Assembly: GCA_026182355.1 (NCBI GenBank)
Contig: JAPFBL010000227.1
Coordinates: 233,501 to 297,500 of the forward strand
Reading direction: 5' to 3'
DNA from: Hermatobates lingyangjiaoensis
Taxonomy: Eukaryota; Arthropoda; Insecta; Hemiptera; Hermatobatidae
Length of the DNA stretch: 64,000 nucleotides
In this document: one piece after another, positions 20,660 to 33,500 of the stretch
How positions within the stretch are numbered: position 1 is the stretch's first letter
How the letters are laid out: the number at the start of each line of letters is the position of its first letter
Notes under the pieces: generated by a model
Databases searched by the model: none
The model's input: the letters and a program-made list of their open reading frames with translations, nothing else
Told to the model about the DNA's origin: nothing
Program-made: the position numbers and the translations under genes

Positions 20660-23330
20660 ACTATAGAACTAATGAGTTAAGAAATAGTTAATAAGAAATA
20701 CTTATTGGTATTTAATATTTTCAAATCTTTTCGGTAAGATTATTTAAGCATAATTGAGGAGCTGTTATGTTTGCTAGCCTCCTCCACATTCAAATGGTAG
20801 TGTCGCTTGTGTACGCTGAGATTTGTCAAAGCCTATAGTTATCCTACAGAAACATTTTATTCTACCAGTCCAGGTGAAAAATCACTGATTTTGGGGCCTT
20901 TTTGCGTATTTTTTCAGAATAAATGTCACATGTTTTAATAATGTTCAAATTTTGTAGTTATTTTAGACCCAAAAAGTTAAAACTTTGAAATTTGAACAGA
21001 TCGTTGTCTGAAATAAGTATATAAATTACTGAACGTAGTTACTGTTTAATAGTATGCATAACTCATAAATTTATGAAATGATAATGTAAAAATTAACTTT
21101 GAATTGTGGATGCAAACATATTTAATTTTCTTCCAACTTAAGTTAATGAGTCATATTAATAGTTGTTTTCCTATCTCATTATATATAATCTCCAATAATT
21201 TTCAACCATATTAATATCGTAAAAAAAATATTTCACAAGGGTGGAATAAATATTCACGGAATCCACGTGATATCTCCAAGCCTCATACATATTCCCCTTC
21301 TGTTAGTCCTCGCATGAATATCCTGCGAGTTCGCATACGTGTTTCTGATATTATGAAAACTGTCAGAAGCTTTAAAAATCTGGGACTCTATAAAAAAAAG
21401 ACCTTTCAACTAAACACAAAACTGTTAAGATTTTTTTGACAAATATCTTTCTGCATTATTTTACTAATGTCATGTCATTATAATGTATCATTTTTAGAAA
21501 GCCTCGCTAATAATCGTCACCTCTACACATTTTCGTATTAAAATAAAAATTTACTAAAATTTAAGACAACTTCTATTCTTTTTCTAATAAAATATAAATG
21601 GATTCATCTGATCTTTCAATGTTCTAAAACGGTAGATTTTTTTTTTGGATCGAATAAATTGTTACTAATATCAACTATATTATCCATGAACGTACAGTTT
21701 TCATAAATAATAAAAATAATAGCTCAGTTTTATTAGGACTTACTAGAGTTCTGTCTCAGCTAGCATGAAAAACAAAATTTAATTTTATGTTGAAGCAACA
21801 AGTCGCAGAACCCATGAAATTATTATCAGAATCCTGGAGATTTACAGATATCGCATTGGAGACTTCTGGCACAGGTAAACTTTTATGCTTCTCTTAAATA
21901 GAGCAGAGAGCAGAATTTTACTTCTACTTTTTTTTCTAAATGTTGAAAGAATAAATGTCATTACAGAGAAAATCCACTCGAATAAAAGTTACAGGCAATC
22001 AAATTTTTAATCAACCATGCGTTTCTAGATTTTTGTTTGTAAAATATTTCTCTATAAACAATTTGGTGTATTCCTTTTTTGGATACTTTGCACTTATAAA
22101 GTTTACATATTCTAACTGCGACACGATCCAAAAAACTCTACCATAAAAAGTTTATCATATTGTTAATAACAATACTTGATTACTATATGGTACGACAATT
22201 TACGGTAATCGAGAAAAAATACAAAAAATGGACTTCTTATAATTGAAAACGAATTGAAATTATATATGAATCAGTTTTTTTGGTTTTTTTAACCAATCTT
22301 CACCAAAAATGACACATTAAACTTAAATTTTAAGCACTTTAAAAGTTATTTTTTAAAATATATTTTATTCTTCTTTCATAAGAAGCGCAGCATAGAATAT
22401 GCTAACACTGTTCTACAGTGCAAGTATTAAGCTTTTGTTTAGTCGAATATTATAATTAAGATTTTTAATGAATATAATACAGGTGCAGAGAAAATCCTTT
22501 GCATCTCTGGGAGATAGCAAAAAAAATGTTTTCTTTTTAAACATAAAAAGACAAGGACACCATACTGGACAAGACAACTAAACTTCTGGCGTCCTCAGAA
22601 ACTCACTCACATTTCTACTTCATTCTACAGGGGGTCACCAGTTATTGTTATTAACATAGATAACATATCAGCATAGTTTACTTTTTTAAACCATTGGCAA
22701 TTTTAAAAACCATTAATAGAATTGATACATGCGAAAAATTAATAATATTTTACACCAATGCTTAACATAACCATACAAAAATCACTAATACTTCGCTCAC
22801 GAAACCCCAAGCTTTCATCCCAACGTAAAGCCCAATTGCTATTTCTTAAGTTGACCTGTAATTTTCATTTAAGGAAAGTTTTATCCAAAATTTCCAACTT
22901 GAGAATTAATTTAATACGAAACTTATTATGGAGTGAGTTTGGAAATTCTTAACAGAATCTTTTCTTTTCAATAAAGGTTCCTTTAGCAATAATTTATATA
23001 TTTCATTAAAACTTAAAATATTCTTCAACTTGTTGTTAAAGCTGAAGATGGAGGTTAATTAACTAATTTTTATTGGGGGTTAATACTAATAATTAATGAT
23101 AAATTATTAGTATAGTAGATAAGGTTGTTAGCATACAGTTATGGTAAATAATTATCATATGCATGGTCGATAAATATTACATTTAATGTGATTATTTCAT
23201 CAGAATTCACAGGCTTATTGAAAAACAATATCATTTAATATAATATTATTAATATCATGAACCGTTAAACGTACGTTTTCCTCAATCGTTTGCATTAATG
23301 CTTCCATATTACGTTACTAATATTTTAAAA
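20660..23330. other. AT-rich non-coding DNA
   Basis: No gene. A CACCAGTTATTGTTATTAAC segment near 22640 is unremarkable. Confidence 0.5.
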
Positions 23331-23344
23331 ACTCTTGAGTTTTA

Positions 23345-23400
23345 CTCTTGAAGATAGGAACCAGTAGGACCCGAAACCAGTCTAGTTTTCCAGAGATTAC
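23345..23400 (+). repeat. Diverged structured motif
   Basis: CTTGAAGATAGGAACCAGTA, GGACCCGAAACCAGTCTAG: box TTGAAGA, T, a GG/CC-type stem and GAAAC. It resembles the 48.3 kb element. Confidence 0.4.
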
Positions 23401-23739
23401 ACGAGGTATGAAAGGTATTATTACTATTAATTCTAATTTTAAAACTTATTTCTTTAATCGTTAATACTCTGTGACTTCGTTAAGTCTTAGTTTATATGTG
23501 TCAATTCCAAAGAATATATTTGTTTTGTATGTTATAATAGAAAAGGAACAACTCATTCAGTTTCTTTCTGGAATAACCTGTATAACATTTTAGATTGCAG
23601 GGAACATGGAGAATAACTATATTAAAACTAACACAGACGTTATAGGCTTTTTATATTTTTGGAATAAAAACCATACCAACAGTTGATGTCATATTTACAT
23701 TTGTATATTAATTAAAATCTGCAACGGGAGAACACAAAA

Positions 23740-23940
23740 AAAGAGACTAACACTCACATTGTCCATCATTTAGGATTTATGGTTGTCTTAAGGAGAAAAG
23801 AAAAAGAAGAAGAAACACAGGTGTGACGTGAAAGTGCCCACTCTTATTCTTTTTCTTTTCCTCACTCCTGAAGACGGCAAGGAAGCCGAAATGATCGAGA
23901 ATCGTGAGGTTAGTCTCTCTTTTTGTGTTTTCTAGTTGTA
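23740..23940. repeat. Inverted unit pair, GGC/GCC stem
   Basis: The forward copy has CTGAAGA (23868..23874), C, stem GGC/GCC over AAGGAA, GAAAT and then GATCGAGAATCGTGAGGTTAG, followed by TCTCTTTTTGTGTTTTC. The reverse partner at 23750..23790 (AACACAAAAAAAGAGACTAA) matches the tail. Confidence 0.7.
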
Positions 23941-24359
23941 ACTTTAATTATGTTTGTTTGAACTATCTGTTTTTAATTCAAGTGTCATATGTATATTTAG
24001 CCATTTCTTGTTTAGGCATGTCAAACCACCTAGTGTTAGATGGCTCTGACAGACAAAAATAATTTTATATCGGAACCAAAATTTGATGTATAATATAATT
24101 TTTTTTTTCATATTTTATCTTACATAAACTTTAGTTAAACATTTTATTAATTATTAAGGTTTATAGTCGAGATATATGAATATTACATCCTTTAAAAGGT
24201 GTGACACCTTCAGGATGAATATGGCATCTGAAGCAAAAATAACTTCTATATGAAATTTGAATGAAAAGAGCAAGTGTATACTATTAGAAGTCCATTTATT
24301 AAAAACTGAGTTCATTTTCAGATATTTAAACTTATGCGATATTAAAACGAGACTGTAAG

Positions 24360-24590
24360 GATTGGTTCGGCACCACTTATTGGCTATTCGGGGTTACCCT
24401 GATAACGATCGGGTCGTATAGGGCATTACGCTATCCGCCACCTGCGGACCCGCCTGGTAGTCAGCCCATTCTACACGAATCGACGGCACTATAACCAATT
24501 TACATGTTTCAAGAACTATTAATAAGTAAACGAGCAAACAATTAGAAAAAATGTGTTCCACTAAATATAAACTAAACCGAGCCAACACAC
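24360..24590. other. GC-richer island of unknown nature
   Basis: A ~130 bp block (24365..24495) with GGTTCGGCACCACTTATTGG, GGGTTACCCTGATAACGATC and CCGCCACCTGCGGACCCGCC stands out from the AT-rich surroundings. A minus-strand frame of 64 codons crosses it but is not recognised. It abuts the tandem repeat array and could be part of the same element. Confidence 0.4.
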
Positions 24591-24604
24591 TTTAATTAAA
24601 TGCG

Positions 24605-25235
24605 CATATAACACTTATTACTAAAAGGAACTGCATACAGCGAGAAGAAGAAAAAAGCAACTATGCCTATTTATAGACCTCAAATACTTCTCTACTCTAC
24701 AGCATGTGAGTTACATGTACGAGTAGAATGAGATTAAACACCCAACAATAAATGTAAATATCATAAACATTTATATATTCAACAACTACAACAACAAATA
24801 AATTAATGATGCAATCACACATTATTAAAATCTGAAAAGCGTTTCTGCCCCAAAACATAGATGCTATATAGGAGACTAAAATTAAAACAGTTGTGTAAAT
24901 CTAAACTTAACGATAGAAAAACGCATACATAGTCAACATATTTACCTTGATATGCATAGTTAAAAATTGAAATAAAAATGCAATCACTTTTTGATAGACC
25001 TGAAAAACGTTTCTACTCCAAACCATATAAGTTATATAAGAGACGAAAAAGAAATAGTTCTGTAAATCTAAACTTAAAGATAAGAAAACATGTATCTATT
25101 CAACAACTATAACTTAATTTACACAGTAAAATTAAAATGAAAATGCAATCATACCTTTTGATGCTTCTAAAATGTGTTTCTATCCCTGAAACATATAAGT
25201 TATATAAGAGACTATCATTAAAACACGTGAGGCAT
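24605..25235. repeat. Tandem repeat array, unit ~165-169 bp, about 3.6 copies
   Basis: Landmarks recur at regular spacing: GCAATCAC/T at 24811, 24980 and 25145; TTTCTRCYCC...CATA and AGTTATATAAGAGAC about 25-60 bp after each; and a first, more diverged copy from ~24640 (CTTCTCTACTCTACAGC). Copies are only moderately similar, so this is an old local array, perhaps a satellite remnant. Confidence 0.75.
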
Positions 25236-25384
25236 TACGGATACATGAGGCAGTTGGCTTGAAATACCTCAACGAAGTCAGGCTCCCGATGATGAAGGTC
25301 TCATTGCTAATCTTCATTTCAGGATACACACTTTGCTCCAGTATTAGGTGATTTCATGTTTGTAGTCTTTATAATGTTTTGAGA

Positions 25385-26010
25385 CAGTGGTTCTAAAGCT
25401 GCTTGAAGTCGTGGAGCTCTGAAGCCAACAAATAGTTGAAGACACACCATATACGAATCTAAGGACATTTTATTACTAAGTCAAATACTATTTGAAAAAA
25501 ATTAAGTCTTAAAAACTATGAAAAATGAATCTTACCTCCAGTTTATTTATTCTTGTGCTCAAAAAATATGAATTTGATGAGTCTCAGGGTCTTCTTCAGT
25601 GGTTGTAGCTACAGGTGTGTTTGGTAGGGAGCTCGCATTTCTTCTTTAACACTTGAAATATCCTTTTATGCTTAGCCTGTTTTGACTGAAAAGTAATGTT
25701 TTCCCAAAGCGTAGAATTTTTCTGGGTATAGTGAACAAATTTTATTTCGCCATTGGTAAAACGAATTCACTGCCAGTGAGACGTAAAACTGTAAGTCTAG
25801 TTAATAGGTAAAACGAATTACCTATCTGCAGTGAGTAGCTCTACTTTAGAAGAAAATCGCTATTACTTATCACTCATAATAATGATGTGTTCGCAAAAGG
25901 AGATATAATGGGTAAGGTGAGGTATGGTAACTCGTTTTTTATATCTGGATACATTATTCTGTATCACTGAAGACCCAAGAAATCTCATAGATACCCTTTG
26001 AGAATCACTG
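25385..26010. mobile_element. Probable non-autonomous hAT-like element
   Basis: The left end CAGTGGTTCTAAAG and the right end, read inward, CAGTGATTCTCAAAGG resemble the CAGTG(G/A)TTCTCAAA termini common in hAT transposons. The element is ~625 bp without a long reading frame. No convincing 8 bp target duplication was found; an 8-base match TTCTAAAG lies just inside the left end and just outside the right, so the left boundary may be off by a few bases. Confidence 0.45.
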
Positions 26011-26462
26011 TTCTAAAGACCTAACAGATCACGATCAGTCTGGAAGAACAGTGGAAGTGAGAGGGTTTAGAACAGTGTATGAGTTGCAATGTTTGCTTGA
26101 TTTCCATACCGCTTTCACAGTTATCAATGTAAACATTCTTTACAATATAAACATAATGGTAACCTGAGCAACGTTGGGTACTGTAATAAGTATCACATCT
26201 AACCTAAACGCATAAACATACAATGATTTCGTGCACTAAATTCATAAACATGCTCACTTACCTGTGTACAGGTATCCTTTCGTCTGTACCTGCAACAGTA
26301 CACTCTTGTTAATACTAACACAATGGTAAAGTAAAATACTGTGGACTTTTGGCCAGTCATGTTGTGACTAGCCGTAATCAAATAGTTTTATTACTTTCTT
26401 ATTACATACTATGGTCAATCAGTGCGTACGAGGGTATGTAGTGCCTATGGTAATTGTTTATA

Positions 26463-26479
26463 CCCCCCCCCCCCCCCCC
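26463..26479. repeat. Poly(C) tract of 17 bases
   Basis: Uninterrupted C17 in an AT-rich genome; the complement is G17, able in principle to form a G-quadruplex. Confidence 0.9.
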
Positions 26480-26499
26480 AACAGGTAACGTAACATCAT

Positions 26500-27561
26500 A
26501 ATGACAAAAAAAAATTAATATATGTGACAAAATAAACTATAATATAATAATTAAATTTTACTAAATGTAATTTATTATATACCATCAGTATCATCAAAAA
26601 GAGTTGGCTGTACATAAAAAAATGTGCTTATCAAGTTATTTGAATGAATAAATAATTTAAATAAAAGAAAACTTATTGATATATATATATATAAAATGAA
26701 TAAATAAATATTCAACATAAGTATGGGTTAAAAATTATAATTAAAACATAAACCAGTTTAGCATGTTTTATTAATTATTCTTGTTTTATTCATTCGCAAA
26801 TATACCATTATATACTAATAATGTTATCCATTCGCAACATCTCTTTTAATAGTATTACAGATGTATTTGTACATTGTTCATATTCAACAGAAGAGCAAAA
26901 GTATGAAATACCCTATGAAACATACATCTAAATGTGATTCAAATAAAGTAAAAAAAGTAAGCTGATTAACTCAATAACGGTTACTATAATGAACTCATAA
27001 ATTATAAAATAGGAAGAATATTTATAGAAATTATAATGAAAATCAATAATTAATTATTACTCTTGAGGATAATTGAAATTTTTTTTCAATTATGATTGAA
27101 ATTAACTCTTGAGTTAGTATTCAAACTTTATCTCAATAGAAAACTATATACTGGACTCCATTCACTGTATTAATAAGGCAAACGTAAACAGATTTAGAGA
27201 GAAAATCACCATTTTTTATTTTTTTTCTATATTATTAAAGTACAAAGTATACAAACTGAATATTGTTATCACGATTTTAATATTGTAGGATAATTAAATG
27301 GCAAATTTATAAACCATAAGACTGACTAAAGCAAAAAATAATTAGTTTTTATATTAGCATAAACTATTATAAAGTACAAATAACGTTCCCATTTGGAAGT
27401 ATATGGTTGATAGTGAGCGTGTGTTGTATTGTGATAGGTGTTTTCTGTGTGTGCATGATGTGTATGGTATGAGAGAGTGAACATGAGATGGATATGTGAA
27501 TGTGTGGGTTTCATCAAATGCAAGGCTTAGGTTTGTGTTTAGCATTCATTTTCACTTGATT

Positions 27562-27592
<31 letters not shown>

Positions 27593-30500
27593 TATAAAAA
27601 AAAAGGACTAGCAGCCTGCTTATAAAAAAAATAGTAATAGATGTGTCATCCGAGCTTCAGCAGAGTCACTTAATATATTAGTTCTCATGAACACAAGGGA
27701 GCTGCGAATCCCTTCCTTCAATATCGAGGTGTCTTACACTTCACTTATATTCTCGAGCACCAAAAATTCAAATGGAGAAAGAACATGGTAGTCGTTTGAC
27801 TAGGGAAATGCTAGTGGATGGAATTTCCGTCCTTATTACTAATAACAATACCTTCATTTACAACTATTGGAGGTATTGTTTATTAAAGAAAAATTCCCAT
27901 CACTAAATTGTCAAATAAATGATATGTTTGTTATTCTTAGTTCAAGAGATGTTAACCTTACATCTTAATGATAAAAAGTGATACTGTTAGTTGAACTACT
28001 CAGCGCTAGTGGCGCTAGTATGTTGTATCTCTTTCCTATATCACCTGTTATCACTGTATAGTTCAATACTTATATATATGACCACAACGATAGCACACTT
28101 AAAGAAATGGCCCAGCATTGGCTAGAAGGATTCAAAAATTTACTGAACATTTACATAAGATGAAGAAACACGCTTACTATCTCTAATTGTTTGTGGTACC
28201 ATTGAACGAGATTAGATTGCAAGAGAGTTTCTCTATATTTAGTGTGATACTTGTTTTCTTTCTAAGTTAGTATTCATATAAATTGCCAACAGCCGTTTTT
28301 CAGTGAGCCTATTCTCTAAAACTTGATTCGCCATAAATAAAATGTTAATATTATCACTTAAAATACAGTAGCCTTGAAAACTGCCAATTGCTAACTGTCG
28401 ATTATTCCTGTACCATAATTTATTGATTTTTCGATGCCGCCTTGAAGTTAATATGTAATTTCATTACAATATTCCTTATATGTTATAAAATATATTTCTT
28501 TTATTTTTGATACTTTACACATTTATTTTATACATTTGCGCTTATGCTTCTCAGTATAAATAAATGAGTTTTTGTACTTCTTTATACTTGTAAAAGGTAG
28601 TAAAAACCCAGCATACCTACCCATAAAATTTACCAGTTATTTCAATAAAGTGTTTTAATTGTTAAATCAAAACTAAGCTCAATATCTAAATGTTTAAAAT
28701 ATATTAAATACCCAACAAAGAGATATTGTCCATTTAATTTAAAATAATTCTTATTTTCATACCCATACAAGATGGGTATGAAATACATAATTTTCTGTAA
28801 AAATAATGATTTTAATATTTAAAATCAAGGAACGAATGTTACTTATGAATGGAAAGTTTGACATCAACTTTTAACTTTGTTACCTCCAGTTTCAGAAGAT
28901 AATGTTGATCATAGCCATATTCATGATTGATTAAATCTTTAGTATTGGTTTCATTAATGAGCAAGTTAATTTAATTTCTATTCGTGAAACTATTGAAGAT
29001 AAGTTTGATAAGGAATTGTATCAAGGAAGACAAATGGACAGATTTGAATGTTAACTCATTACCAGGTTTATTGTAATAAATCATTTTTCAAAAATTTCAT
29101 TGAATACAACTTCTTTTTTCTAATTAATATTGTACTGGACAAAACTATTATAAAATCTAGTTTAAACAGAAATCTCTTAGTTAAGTTTACATTTGATTTC
29201 AAAGAAACGAGTGATTTAAACAGAAAATTGTTTCATTCCTGATTTAATTAATTAGATAGAAACTAATTCAACACTATTTCATTTAAATATGTCATGGCAG
29301 ACATCTTGAACAATCCAAAAATCGATCGAAATGTGGACACTACTTAAGCTTGTAATAGCAGGGCCCCCAATAGTGCATTTGAACCAAATTATCTTATTAT
29401 TTCATCTTCTGTGACTCAGCTCTCCTCAAATGGATTCCGGGGTCACAAATTAATTTTACAATATAATAGCTATTTTAAGCTTGTTTGACATTTGTTGTAT
29501 ATAGTAGACATGAAATCATAAAACTTATCTTTATGCATATAGAATCGACACAAAGAACCATGTCAAGATAAAATACCAAATGAGATTATCCATGAACAAA
29601 GAAGAATTGATAATATTACCTTAAAATAATAGCGCAGTGAATTTTCCACCAGGTTTCTTTGACGAAGAGAAGAGCCCCACGATTGCATAAACATGATCCA
29701 AAAAAACATCCACCATGACTGCTTTTTTTAACCTGTTCAATGATAAATGTAAATGTTATTAAAATTTAGCTATAAATTTTATGTTTATGCTTTATAGTTT
29801 ACAACAATAAAGAACTGAGAATATAATTTAAATTTAAAATGTCATAATTTTCTTTAAAATACTTTCCGAAATAAGTTATTACTAAATGATTTAACAATGG
29901 GTTCAGGCTGCAGTATTTTACTTCACTTAAGTAAAATGCAGTGATAATGAAACAATTTGATTTTGAAAGGTTCATGAATTTAAATGTATTGATGTGTTGG
30001 AAACCATTTCAGATATTGCTTTGATGATGTCTGAGTGTTTGTGGGTTAGAATGATTCCTACAAGTTAACAAAAAATTATGAAATTCTTGTTACAAATAAT
30101 TCCTCAATAGGAGAAGAACAGCATAGCATTTGTCAATGTTGAACTATGATAAAGGTGTTTGTTGGAAATGTATGTCAAAACAATAACTACTGTTTCAGTT
30201 CTTTTGGAGAAAAATGTTCTAAAAAATTAGGATTTTGCACATAACATAAGCACAATATTAAATTCAGTAGAAAATAAATTTTGATTTCGATACTAAAAAG
30301 GCAAATAAAGTCAAATAATAACTTCCTTCTGTGATTACTTGTCAGAAGCACATTCTTACAATGTTAAATAATAATTTGTATTTATTTATAAAAAAAAATC
30401 AGCAAATCAAGTCAACGCTTGAACCAAAATTAAAAAAAATTTTAGGTGATATTTCATTTATTCAACATATTAAACTTGTAAAACTTTAAAATGAAAAATG

Positions 30501-33500
30501 ATTGCATAATACATTTGATTGATTTCTGTGAAGGGGCAATATGCAATTCTCTTAATCGTTGATATAATTATCATTAAATATATTGTAATTATTATTACTA
30601 TTACGTACATGTAGAAGAGTAATTGTTGACTACTTAATATAAAGGATTATACTACAGATATAAGCTAGCTAAATGTAGGACTGACTATAAACAGAAATAT
30701 TGAACAAAGTATAATTTGTATACAACATATAAAATGGAATAGGATAGACTCAATATTACTATAGGTAAATATATTATCAAACTCATTAATATTAAACTTA
30801 ATTAATTTTTTATTAGAATGTGGTTGTCTTCATTATTGAAATTATAAAAAGAATATAATAAATAGTCAATTAATTTTGGAAAAATATTTGCAGTTCTTAA
30901 ATGGAAGTCTTAAAACCATTAGAGGGATCTTTATACTTTCAAAATAAGTTGCAAGCAGGAGACCTGCATTCTAGGAACTTGAATAACATTTCAGATGTTA
31001 CTTGATTTAATCTACATTCTAATATATCTGGAAACATGTTACTAGTTGTAATGAAAATGTAATCAATAATTAAAGCTGTTGAACAAATTCTGGAGTGGAC
31101 ATTATTAAACTTTACTTTTCTATATAAATAAAGCTTATACATCACAAATTAATTTAATTATTAAGATTTAAACCGTGAATTATAGCAATTTACCTAGATA
31201 GGCTCAAAATATTTATTTTAAAGAAATAGACAGTAAATAAATATAACAAATTAATAAATAACTGGCAGTAAATATCAATTCGTTCAATATACAAGTGTAA
31301 ACCTAATTAATGCTACAATTTCAAAATAATGTTTAACATTACCCATTACGTATCAATACCCATTACAAAAATGAAATGTCTTTCTTATTTAAAATTACAA
31401 TCATAGTATAATATTCACTACTTATCAATAACATGTTAAGTACACTTACTATAATTTACGATAAAACTTTAATTAATATTATCCCATTTCTAGGATATCT
31501 AAGTTATAATTTGCTTCCTACATACAATGTTATCTTAAACTGTATTATGATTACAGTGTATAATAATTATGATGTAACTTAGTAAGTATAACTTATAAGT
31601 AACATATAACACATATGAGTATAAGTATATCCTTAAAAGGATAAGTACCAAAAATATTATTTCTTCGTTTATCTTAAATTACAGTCGTTGTACACAATCA
31701 ATAAATTTCGTACACTTTCAAATTAATTAAGCAAAATCACCTTAATTTACAAAATATTTCTAATTAAGGTTGGTCTAATTTTTGTGCATATTACCATATT
31801 CTGTGACAATTGTGCACTGTTAATAAAATGCAATATTAGACTGCATAAATAATGAATTTATGAGCACTTTGAGTTTTTGTAAAGACAAGTTTAATCAACA
31901 AAACTTTATTTTAGCAAAAAAGGTATAAAATGTGTTAACCTAAAAGAACGTTAATTTAGAACAGACGCCATTCATTGAAATCAGTTATTAAGCAACTAAC
32001 TATTCATTTTCATATTACATTAATATGAAACAATATAATTAGTTATTATACCGCAGAAATAAATCGAAACGAAAATCATACTTACTATTTTAAGTTATCA
32101 TTGTATAAAATACCAAGTTAAATGAATAATCTTCTAAATTATTAAAGGCACTTTCAAGCGCGTAACACATAATGGAAGAACAATGGCCACAGTTCTGTTT
32201 TAACAATAATTTTCTTAAAATAAAAATTATTCTCATAAAAAATTAATTCGTTTAGTTCTTTCTTTAAAAAAATTCTAGTTTAATAATAACTATTTAAGAA
32301 TTAATTTAATTTAATAAATAAATTTGTTACCAAAATCAAGAATAATGAATGTTTCAATGTCGAACAATTTAATTTAACATTGGTTCCCAGCCAATGAACT
32401 TATAAAGAGTTTATAAGAAATAAACTCAACATTTATGACTTATTGCTATCTTTTCTTGCCCTTATGATTAAGTTTTGCACTTATCAACCCATTAAATAAT
32501 GGTAAATAGCTAACTGTAGTTAATCAGGCAACGTTTACATTATTTAAATAGAGAATAGGACTTTGTTCATTCATCACATATTATTTAATTCTGTGAATAC
32601 AATAATATAGTTCATCAAACAAGACATAAAACATCAATGAGAATATAACAAGTTTAACATTTGTAACCTATTGTTAATTATGATTGAGAGTTATCTTTCT
32701 CTCTAATAGCTTCTTTAATTTAGAAATTATTATGTCAAAGGATTTAAACAAATTTACATAGCCAGGAAAATAACAAGAAATCCTTTATTAAATTGAAAGG
32801 TTTGCTTTCTTTGATTTCTTCTACGACAGTATTCCATGTATAATCTATAATGTCAGTTAAACAAAGGAACAAAAACTGCTTATATTTTCCTTAAATGTAA
32901 TTATTGCAAACATATCTAGATGTAATATTCATTTGAATTTAAGTTAACATAGAGGATCATCCAGTCTGATTATTATTGTATGAAATAATATGTTGCTTAT
33001 ATCTATCTCCAGATATAAACCAAATGATACGTTTTTACTAAACCAATATTAAGACATATCTGTTAATTCATTCAGCATTCATTATTTGTTCTTTGTATAA
33101 TAACATAAACATTTTGTTAATACAATTATATTCTTCATAGAACAAAAAATATAAATTCCGTATGATGATAGAAAGTCAGAGAGATATTATTTGAGTCAGA
33201 CTTGTGATATATCTGGGTTAACAGAGTCATGTTTTTTTTTTATTTCAATCGTAAAATCCTATGCACTTGGATCTAAAAATTACTCTTCAATCATTTGTTT
33301 AACCTTCCTGATGGTTTCGTTGTGAATGTTACCATCTTTTCATATATTCTATCAGTTTATACTTTATTCTACATTTGTTAGCTAATCAAATATTAGTTGT
33401 CTTCATTCTGTATTAATTGAGACTTCATTGTTTTTATAAAAGTTACTATTACCGTTCTTCGAAGAGTATGTAAAATCATTATTGAAGGAATTATTTCAAT

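Noticed and set aside
26199..26381. 60-codon minus frame with Cys-rich segment
   Set aside because: No signal peptide, splice or family evidence; consistent with random sequence.
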